Of a stretch of DNA of 12,680 nt, positions 6,300 through 12,091 are shown in pieces; the first letter of the stretch is position 1, and each line of letters starts with the position of its first letter. The stretch is from an uncultured Gammaproteobacteria bacterium (GTDB lineage Bacteria; Pseudomonadota; Gammaproteobacteria; Coxiellales; Coxiellaceae), in the NCBI GenBank assembly GCA_903870185.1, contig CAIQCE010000001.1, positions 1 to 12,680 of the forward strand. The letters are read 5' to 3'. The notes beneath the pieces are model-generated. The model was given only the letters and a program-made list of their open reading frames with translations. It made no database searches and was not told the DNA's origin. Position numbers and translations under genes: made by a program.

Positions 6300-7718
6300 A
6301 TGACCAGATCCGTCACCCCTCCTCGAAACAGCACCCCCGCTGGCTCTACTGATTACAAACATCTCTCCCCTCCTCGCTTACCAATAATGCCTGGGGACGG
6401 GGCAGATACGGCGGCTAGCACAGGAATTTCACTTGAAAAACCTCGAGAAAACTCCTCAGGATTGAGAGCTCTCGAAACATCACCTATAGATGACCCAAGA
6501 ACTAAGGATCTAAGCCCCGCCAAGGCAGCTTCACCGGCGAGCCCACGCGATCCTGCTGTAAGCCCAACTAGCCCTTCTGGCTTTGCAATTGCATCATCAA
6601 CTCGAGCACCCAGCCCTTCCATAACAGAAACACCTGCTGAAAGAAGTGCGCGCCTTGATAGAGAGGCTAAGGAACGACGAAAAGCCGCTTCAGAAATGCG
6701 TCTTTTGAGGTTGCCTGAAGATGCTGAAGAAGATAATGAAGAAACTACAAGTGCAGGTGCAGGTTATTCAGGCTCAGCAGATATAACGACAAAAGCATCT
6801 CAAGTTAAGTCTAGCCAAACTTTATTTGCCTCTAAATCCACCACTTATTTCACCGAAGCCTCTATTGCGGCTACTGCAGTAAGTTCTGGAGCTGGAGAGC
6901 ATGCACACAAGGCGGAATCAGTTGAATCAATCAGCGCTAGAAAAATCGCTCGGTCAGCACGCAGAGATGCAAAAGCACTTGCAGCCCGTCGATTAAAATT
7001 AAGCCTTAAAATAGCCAGTGAAGCAGCTGAAAGACCTTTATCAAAAGAAGAAGCTTTGGCTCAAACAACGGCATTATTTGGCAGTAGAATTATTTCATTT
7101 AATGGCGGCATTATTATAACAGATGTCAAAATCCCAAATGCTGACAGGACATATTGCCCGATGGATTTCTTAAATGCCTTAGGCTTTTTTGATTTTGAAG
7201 TGACAGGCGACTCCAGCACTTTTTATCCCCTTGCAGCACTCCGAAGAGAGCTCGAAGATTTTAACTTAGAACATGGGGATTTCTTGCGCCTGGAATTTAC
7301 TGATGAATTTTTAGATGATTTATCAAAAGAACCTTATTCAATGCTATTAGAAAATAATTTTCTTCTATCTCAAGATAAGAGAGAGCTCAGAATGACCTAT
7401 AGGATAATTCGCGAACATTGGGAAAAATCATATAGCGAATTGATGAAAACAACCAGGGATCCAAAACTACTGGAAAGAGCTTTTGGCACTTTACTTTTCT
7501 TTTTAAAAACACATCAAAAGGCTGCCCTTGATTTTCACAATTTAATTAAGAAACTGGCAATTCCTACGACCCTAGAAAGAGATGAAGAAATACTTTATAA
7601 GATGAATGGACATTGCACAGATGAATCAACTTCTGAGAGAAGGGGTCGGATGGGCTTACCCTTACGTAGACCAGCTAAAGAAGACTTAAGCGAAAGCACA
7701 GCAAGATTAAAAATATAA
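6300..7718 (+). CDS. Unrecognised Ser/Pro-rich protein; candidate PmrA-controlled secreted effector
   Basis: I do not recognise this 472-residue protein. Residues 1-115 are low-complexity and probably disordered, with eleven Ser/Thr-Pro dipeptides (for example at 61, 72, 78, 81, 88, 91 and 105). A charged helix (112-135) is followed by an acidic patch (138-149) and a Ser/Ala/Thr-rich linker. A basic Ala/Arg helix lies at 212-240. Residues about 255-435 look like a folded alpha/beta domain (RIISFNGGIIITDVKIP; FLNALGFFDFEV; MTYRIIREHWEKSYSELM). There is no signal peptide or membrane segment. ATG 6300 has only a weak GAGA-type ribosome site. A PmrA-type box and promoter lie directly upstream. 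It is the only plus-strand gene between ribF and ileS. Effector status is inferred from regulation, disorder and insertion context; no catalytic motif was found. Confidence 0.8.
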   Translation: MTRSVTPPRNSTPAGSTDYKHLSPPRLPIMPGDGADTAASTGISLEKPRENSSGLRALETSPIDDPRTKDLSPAKAASPASPRDPAVSPTSPSGFAIASSTRAPSPSITETPAERSARLDREAKERRKAASEMRLLRLPEDAEEDNEETTSAGAGYSGSADITTKASQVKSSQTLFASKSTTYFTEASIAATAVSSGAGEHAHKAESVESISARKIARSARRDAKALAARRLKLSLKIASEAAERPLSKEEALAQTTALFGSRIISFNGGIIITDVKIPNADRTYCPMDFLNALGFFDFEVTGDSSTFYPLAALRRELEDFNLEHGDFLRLEFTDEFLDDLSKEPYSMLLENNFLLSQDKRELRMTYRIIREHWEKSYSELMKTTRDPKLLERAFGTLLFFLKTHQKAALDFHNLIKKLAIPTTLERDEEILYKMNGHCTDESTSERRGRMGLPLRRPAKEDLSESTARLKI

Positions 7719-7728
7719 GATTGGCAAA

Positions 7729-7762
7729 AAAGGCTTATTTCAAAGTAGAAAAATAAGCCTTT
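7729..7762 (-). terminator. Intrinsic terminator of murJ-ribF, overlapping the ribF stop
   Basis: AAAGGCTTATTT (7729-7740) and AAATAAGCCTTT (7751-7762) form a 12-bp stem around a 10-nt loop. On the minus strand the stem runs into TTTTTTGCC, the U-tract of a rho-independent terminator. The ribF TAA and its last codons are part of the stem. On the plus strand only TTT follows, so termination of the convergent gene is less certain. Confidence 0.75.
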
Positions 7763-8664
7763 GCCTCTAATACATCTTTTTCAATTTGAGCTCGCAGTGC
7801 TTCAAAATCATTGTATCGTTGCTCATCTCGCAACTTATGAAGAAACTGAATTTCCACATAGTGGCCGTAAATCACTTGATCGAAATTAAAAATAAACACC
7901 TCTAATAAAATGCGATTCGAACCATCTACCGTGGGACGAACCCCTATATTGGCAACACCATTATAGATTTTATCCAACCCTAAAACTCGAACAGCAAATA
8001 CACCGCTGATAGGGACATTTTGTCGATGAAGATGGATGTTGGCGGTTGGAAAACCAATACTTCGACCCCGTTGGTGGCCATGTGAAACTCTTCCACAAAC
8101 ACTATATGGCTTACCTAATAATGCTTTCGCTAAATTCAAATCACCTTGTAACAGCGCCTCACGAATTCGAGTACTGCTAACTCTTCCTTGATTAAAATTA
8201 AAATCCTTTAAGACTTGAACTTCAAAATCTTCTTGAAGACCCCATTCTGAAAGCATTTTCAGATCGCCTCGACGAGCAGCTCCAAAATGAAAATCATCAC
8301 CGATAATAATTGCTTTCATACCTAATTTTTTAATCAATAAATTTTCGATAAATAATTCTGAACTTAAAATTGAGAGTTCTTTATTAAATTTTAAACACAA
8401 AACATAATCGATGTTGTAAGATTTTAATCCCAATATTTTTTCACGTAAGCGCATCAATCGAGCGGGTGCTTTTTCTTTAAGAAAATATTCAGCGGGAGTG
8501 GGTTCAAAAATAATTAATACAGAAGGAACTTGGTGTTGTTGAGAAAGTACTTTGAGTTGCTTTAAAATTTCCTGATGCGCCAAATGAATTCCGTCGAAAT
8601 TACCAATCGCTACAACTGAATGCGCTAAAGGCGGGATATGACTAAGCCCACGAATGAGTTGCAT
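7735..8664 (-). CDS. ribF: Bifunctional riboflavin kinase / FAD synthetase
   Basis: RibF phosphorylates riboflavin to FMN and adenylylates FMN to FAD in the cytosol. The N-terminal nucleotidyltransferase domain shows GNFDGIHLAH (21-30), IIFEPTPAEYF (51-61), GDDFHFGAARRGD (122-134) and SSTRIREAL (163-171). The C-terminal flavokinase domain shows GRSIGFPTANI (200-210) and GVRPTVDGSNRILLEVFIF (241-259). The 309 residues match the usual length. I chose ATG 8662-8664 because MQLIRGL matches the family N-terminus and it lies 1 nt after the murJ stop; an in-frame ATG at 8676 overlaps murJ by 11 nt and is possible (313 residues). The HxGH motif reads HLAH, with Ala in place of the usual Gly. It is translationally coupled to murJ and ends in a strong terminator. 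Confidence 0.96.
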   Translation of the reverse strand: MQLIRGLSHIPPLAHSVVAIGNFDGIHLAHQEILKQLKVLSQQHQVPSVLIIFEPTPAEYFLKEKAPARLMRLREKILGLKSYNIDYVLCLKFNKELSILSSELFIENLLIKKLGMKAIIIGDDFHFGAARRGDLKMLSEWGLQEDFEVQVLKDFNFNQGRVSSTRIREALLQGDLNLAKALLGKPYSVCGRVSHGHQRGRSIGFPTANIHLHRQNVPISGVFAVRVLGLDKIYNGVANIGVRPTVDGSNRILLEVFIFNFDQVIYGHYVEIQFLHKLRDEQRYNDFEALRAQIEKDVLEAKAYFSTLK

Positions 8665-8665
8665 C

Positions 8666-10213
8666 TCAATTTTCATCTTTTGGCAATTTAAAATGGCGAG
8701 GTCTCATTCCACTCAACCATAAACTGAGGAAGTATGAAAGTGTGCCTATCGTTAAAGCGATTAATAAATAAATGACGTTAACTCCCGTCGATCTTGATAA
8801 CCACGATGACACATCGCCCGTATAATAATAAAGCGAGAAATACATCAGCATACTGGCCAATAAAATACGAAGATTAAAAGCGAGCCATCCTGAATGAGGT
8901 TTGTAGGTCTTACGCTTTAGCATGATAAAAAGCAAAAGCAAAACATTGAGACACGAAGATAAGGAGGTGGCCAGAGCAAGCCCCATATGCTGAAAAGGTT
9001 TAATTAAAAAGAAAATAAAAACAACACTGATTAATAGCACTACCACTGCAATTCGAGAAGGTGTTCGAATATCATGGCGAGCATAAGAAGCTGAGGCGAG
9101 GACTTTAACGGACATCATCGCGGGCAATCCCAGAGAAAATGCCATCAAACTCTTGGCCGTCATTAATACATCATGATTACTAAATTCCCCATGACGCAAC
9201 AAAGTTGTTAAAATAGGGCCGGCCAGCACCCAAAGCCCAATCGCAGCAGGCATAGCACCCATCAAAACACAACGCAAACCCCAGTCTAAAGTATGTGAAA
9301 ATCCATCTTCTGAATTTCGAGCATGATGACGAGAAAGTTGAGGCAAAACCACTGTCCCTAATGCCACCCCTATCACCCCCAAAGGTAAATAAATTAATCG
9401 ATCAGAATAATATAACCAAGAGATGCTTCCAGTCGGTAAAAATGAAGCGAAAAAATTATCAATTAAGAGACTGATTTGCGCCACTGAAACCCCTAGCAGT
9501 GCTGGCACCATTTGTTTTAAAACTCGTTTTACGCCCGGGTCTTTCCAATTGACCTCAGGCCTTGGCAGTTGCTTGATTCGAATTAGAAAAGGGATTTGCA
9601 TCAAAACCTGAGCCACCCCCGCCATCAGTATCCCCCAAGCTAATCCCATGATAGGTAGATCCAAATGAGGAGCTAAAAACCACGCGCTTAAAATCATCAC
9701 GATGTTCAACACCACTGGGGTAAATGCTGACACTCCAAAATGATTGAATGTATTTAAAATCCCTCCCGAAAGCGCTGTCAATGCCACAAAAAATAGATAA
9801 GGGAAGGTCAGATATAAAAGTTTTTGTGCCAAATCAAAGCGAACTGGGTCTTCCGTAAAACCTGGAGCAAAACCTGCAATGACCCAAGGTGCAGCGAGCT
9901 CACCAACCAATACAGCAATCAATAAAACTAAAGCGAGATTCCCAGTGATTCTATTAATAAAAAGCCGAGTTTCTTCAGGAGATTTCTGCTCATGATAGGT
10001 CGATAATATCGGTACAAAGGCCTGGGAAAAAGCACCCTCACCAAATAAAACTCTCATCAAGTTGGGAATTCTAAAAGCCACTACAAAAGTATCAAAGGCC
10101 ATACTCGCGCCAAAAACCTGAGCTAAAATCATTTCCCGAACAAATCCCAAGACCCTAGAGATCAAGGTCATTCCGGCAAAGGTATAAGTGGATTTCAGTA
10201 ATTTTTGGCTCAT
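8666..10213 (-). CDS. murJ: Lipid II flippase MurJ (MviN)
   Basis: MurJ is the MOP-superfamily inner-membrane transporter that flips undecaprenyl-linked peptidoglycan precursor (lipid II) to the periplasm. The 515-residue length and about 14 hydrophobic segments fit. The N-terminus SRVLGFVREMILAQVFG and then FDTFVVAFRIPNLMRVLFGEGAFSQAFVP are diagnostic. Charged cavity residues known to matter in E. coli MurJ (R18, R24, D39, R52, R270) correspond to R20, R26, D41, R54 and R272 (YYSDRL). It is the first gene of a murJ-ribF unit; its TGA lies 1 nt before the preferred ribF ATG. ATG 10213 has a weak ribosome site. An extended -10 promoter lies about 75 nt upstream. The rpsT-murJ-ribF-ileS-lspA order fits Legionellales. 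Confidence 0.97.
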   Translation of the reverse strand: MSQKLLKSTYTFAGMTLISRVLGFVREMILAQVFGASMAFDTFVVAFRIPNLMRVLFGEGAFSQAFVPILSTYHEQKSPEETRLFINRITGNLALVLLIAVLVGELAAPWVIAGFAPGFTEDPVRFDLAQKLLYLTFPYLFFVALTALSGGILNTFNHFGVSAFTPVVLNIVMILSAWFLAPHLDLPIMGLAWGILMAGVAQVLMQIPFLIRIKQLPRPEVNWKDPGVKRVLKQMVPALLGVSVAQISLLIDNFFASFLPTGSISWLYYSDRLIYLPLGVIGVALGTVVLPQLSRHHARNSEDGFSHTLDWGLRCVLMGAMPAAIGLWVLAGPILTTLLRHGEFSNHDVLMTAKSLMAFSLGLPAMMSVKVLASASYARHDIRTPSRIAVVVLLISVVFIFFLIKPFQHMGLALATSLSSCLNVLLLLFIMLKRKTYKPHSGWLAFNLRILLASMLMYFSLYYYTGDVSSWLSRSTGVNVIYLLIALTIGTLSYFLSLWLSGMRPRHFKLPKDEN

Positions 10214-10285
10214 CTTGAGGCTTATTGGGATGTTAAAATCAATGTGAATCGCATTATGGCAAATTCAAAACCACCCTACCAGTAA

Positions 10286-10294
10286 ATTATATCA
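10286..10294 (-). promoter_or_regulatory. Extended -10 promoter of murJ
   Basis: The minus strand reads TGATATAAT: a perfect TATAAT (10286-10291) preceded by TG one base upstream, the extended -10 form, which can work without a good -35. No -35 match is seen at 16-18 nt. The murJ start is about 70 nt downstream. Confidence 0.55.
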
Positions 10295-10320
10295 AGAACT
10301 TATCCACAGCTTTATACACC

Positions 10321-10355
10321 GGTACCAGTTACGTACCGGGTACGTACCGGGTACC
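10321..10355. repeat. Imperfect GGTACC palindrome with tandem 11-mers
   Basis: This 35-nt element begins and ends GGTACC and is an imperfect palindrome. It contains two tandem copies of ACGTACCGGGT (10331-10341, 10342-10352). It aligns with the element at 12051-12085 at roughly 28-29 of 35 positions. It lies in the 248-nt divergent gap between murJ and rpsT, upstream of both promoters, and could form a cruciform or bind a dimeric protein. Confidence 0.65.
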
Positions 10356-10388
10356 TTTAGCAAATTATTGAAAAAGATCGATAGAACA

Positions 10389-10417
10389 TTGACAAAATGA
10401 TCATTAATCGGCATATT
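10389..10417 (+). promoter_or_regulatory. Sigma70 promoter of rpsT
   Basis: A perfect TTGACA (10389-10394) is followed by 17 nt and CATATT (10412-10417, 4 of 6). A transcript from about 10424 would have a leader of roughly 38 nt to the rpsT GTG, with AGGAG in front of the start. Confidence 0.65.
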
Positions 10418-10461
10418 GTCGCGTCCGATAACCAATTTAGTATTTCAGGAGTTTATAAGTC

Positions 10462-10728
10462 GTGGCTAATTCACCTCAAGCAATCAAACGAGCTCGTCAA
10501 AATCTTAAACTAGCACTGCATAATGGCAGCCAACGCTCTGAAATGCGTACTTCTATCAAAAAGGTAGTGAAACTGGTTCAAGCCGGTGTTAAAGACCAGG
10601 TTAAAGCTGCTTTCGATGCAAGCAAAATCATGATCGATAAAATGGCTGGGAAAGGTATTATCCATCCTAACAAGGCAGCTCGCCTTAAAAGCCGTTTGAA
10701 TCGTCGAGTTAAGAATCTAAACGCGTAA
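10462..10728 (+). CDS. rpsT: 30S ribosomal protein S20
   Basis: S20 is a primary 16S rRNA-binding protein of the small subunit body. The 88-residue, Lys/Arg/Ala-rich helical protein shows the family pattern: MANSPQAIKRARQ at the N-terminus, RSEMRTSIKKV (25-35), and HPNKAARLKSRLNRRVK near the end. The start is a GTG with AGGAG 10 nt upstream. E. coli rpsT also uses a rare start (UUG), linked to translational self-control, so the GTG may be meaningful. It is divergent from murJ and convergent with obgE. The downstream gap contains two strong hairpins. Confidence 0.97.
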   Translation: MANSPQAIKRARQNLKLALHNGSQRSEMRTSIKKVVKLVQAGVKDQVKAAFDASKIMIDKMAGKGIIHPNKAARLKSRLNRRVKNLNA

Positions 10729-10742
10729 TTGCGCTTCTTTGC

Positions 10743-10774
10743 CTGGATCCCGCGAACAAGTCGCGGGACGATGG
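10743..10774. repeat. Hairpin repeat CTGGATCC...GGACGATGG, possible rpsT transcript end
   Basis: TCCCGCGA (10748-10755) and TCGCGGGA (10761-10768) pair perfectly across ACAAG. The flanks CTGGATCC and GGACGATGG match the repeat at 2094-2127 and the complement of 2192-2220. It lies 15 nt after the rpsT stop and may stop or protect the mRNA end; no T-run follows. Confidence 0.6.
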
Positions 10775-10777
10775 TCT

Positions 10778-10803
10778 GGTGGGCATGCGTTGCTTTGCCC
10801 ACC
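10778..10803. repeat. Second hairpin between rpsT and obgE (GGTGGGCA / TGCCCACC)
   Basis: GGTGGGCA (10778-10785) pairs with TGCCCACC (10796-10803) across 10 nt. It stands 5 nt beyond the obgE stop codon and just after the previous hairpin, so the convergent genes share a two-hairpin barrier. On the plus strand ATTATTTTATA follows, a poor but T-rich tail. Confidence 0.5.
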
Positions 10804-10808
10804 CTACA

Positions 10809-11855
10809 TTATTTTATATCCGACTCCCCAGCTTCCAATTCTAACCGCTTTCTCTCACTCAAAGCCTTCATCAAGTCATAACAAAGCTCCTGAGTACCTT
10901 TACGGCTAGCAGCAGAAATTTGATAGACAGGGCCTTCCCAACGGATTTTCTCAAGAATAGTCTTAACTTGCTCATCAACCTCTTCTTGTGACAAAAGATC
11001 GATCTTGTTAAACACCAACCAACGCTCTTTAGACAAAAGCTCAGGGCTGAATTTAGCTAATTCTTCCGTAATGACTTCAATGTTATGAGTAGGATCACTG
11101 CCATCAATAGGCGCTAAATCCACTAAGTGCAACAATAAGGCGGTTCGTGATAGATGTTTTAAAAACTGAATTCCTAACCCAGCACCCTCAGCCGCCCCCT
11201 CGATCAAACCGGGGATATCGGCAATTACAAAACTCTGACTCTCTTCTACATATACGACTCCCAGATTAGGATGCAAAGTCGTGAAAGGATAATCAGCTAC
11301 TTTGGGGGTTGCATTGGAAACTGAGCGGATCAAGGTTGATTTACCCGCATTAGGCAAACCTAAGAGCCCTACATCAGCCAATAATTTAAGTTCCAGCTTG
11401 AGTATACGGTGATCCCCCAGCTTGCCCTTAGTGAACTGGCGAGGCGCTCGATTAGTGCTGCTCTTAAATCGAAGATTGCCTAATCCATGCCAACCGCCTT
11501 TGGCCACACACAACTCATCACCAGGTTTAATCAAATCCCCTATCAACTCACCTGTATCTGAATCGGTAACTGTGGTGCCCAATGGGACTCGAACCCGTAA
11601 ATCTTCTCCGCTTTTACCTGTACATTGGCTACCCATGCCTTGTCTGCCACTATCGGCCTTAACGTGAGGGGAATAACGGAAATCAGCCAAAGTATTAATC
11701 GATGCATCAGCAATTAGGAAAATACTGCCTCCATCTCCTCCATCGCCGCCGTCCGGCCCCCCGAACTCAATGAATTTTTCGCGGCGAAAACTCATACAGC
11801 CATCCCCACCTTTTCCGGCTGTCACGCTGATATTCGCTTCATCGACAAAATGCAT
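10809..11855 (-). CDS. obgE: GTPase ObgE/CgtA
   Basis: Obg is an essential GTPase bound to the large ribosomal subunit, involved in 50S maturation and stress signalling. The 348-residue protein has the Gly-rich Obg fold (1-158: GKGGDGCMSFRREKF, GGPDGGDGGDGGS) and a G domain: Walker A GLPNAGKS (166-173), switch I FTTLHPNLG (191-199), DIPGLIEGA (213-221), NKID (283-286) and SAAS near 310. It lacks the C-terminal OCT extension, as is usual in proteobacteria. AGGAG lies 6 nt before the ATG at 11853-11855, so the start is firm. rplU-rpmA, which usually precede obgE, are absent; a repeat-filled gap and an unknown ORF lie there instead. No convincing promoter was seen; TTTACT-16 nt-TACTAT is a weak candidate. 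Confidence 0.97.
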   Translation of the reverse strand: MHFVDEANISVTAGKGGDGCMSFRREKFIEFGGPDGGDGGDGGSIFLIADASINTLADFRYSPHVKADSGRQGMGSQCTGKSGEDLRVRVPLGTTVTDSDTGELIGDLIKPGDELCVAKGGWHGLGNLRFKSSTNRAPRQFTKGKLGDHRILKLELKLLADVGLLGLPNAGKSTLIRSVSNATPKVADYPFTTLHPNLGVVYVEESQSFVIADIPGLIEGAAEGAGLGIQFLKHLSRTALLLHLVDLAPIDGSDPTHNIEVITEELAKFSPELLSKERWLVFNKIDLLSQEEVDEQVKTILEKIRWEGPVYQISAASRKGTQELCYDLMKALSERKRLELEAGESDIK

Positions 11856-11961
11856 GTGTCACTCCTAAAACTAATGATGTCCGAATAGTAACCATTTGGG
11901 TTGATAAGTAAAGGAAAAATCGAAAGCCCAATTCGTCGTTCCACGGCTTGTTATCAATAAC

Positions 11962-12034
11962 GTAGGTCGGCGCTAAGCCCTGCATTGGCATTTAGCTAAA
12001 ATACCTGATGAACTCTACGCAGGGCGAGCCCGAC
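11962..12034. repeat. Inverted-repeat element (GTAGGTCGG...CCCGAC) upstream of obgE
   Basis: The left arm 11962-11983 (GTAGGTCGG, ending AAGCCCTGC) and right arm 12019-12034 (GCAGGGCGAGCCCGAC) are imperfect inverted repeats around about 35 nt of AT-rich sequence. The start GTAGGT and general layout resemble the 5868-5976 element. It occupies much of the 236-nt gap between obgE and the right-end ORF. Confidence 0.5.
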
Positions 12035-12051
12035 AATCCTGGGCGAAGCCT

Positions 12052-12084
12052 GTACCAGGAACGTACCCGGTACGTTCCTGGTAC
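12052..12084. repeat. Perfect 33-nt palindrome of the GTACC family
   Basis: The arms GTACCAGGAACGTACC (12052-12067) and GGTACGTTCCTGGTAC (12069-12084) are exact complements around a single C. It begins 7 nt past the stop of the right-end ORF. A hairpin here could end or protect that transcript, although no T-run follows on the minus strand. Its relative lies at 10321-10355. Confidence 0.7.
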
Positions 12085-12091
12085 CAAAAGT

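Noticed and set aside
6353..6622. 89-codon antisense frame within the 472-residue gene
   Set aside because: It is an Ala/Gly/Leu-rich shadow produced by the Ser/Pro-rich coding strand, with no ribosome site and no family.
10331..10352. Tandem 11-mers as a possible CRISPR or iteron array
   Set aside because: There are only two copies, no spacers and no cas or rep genes; the repeat is part of a dispersed palindrome family.
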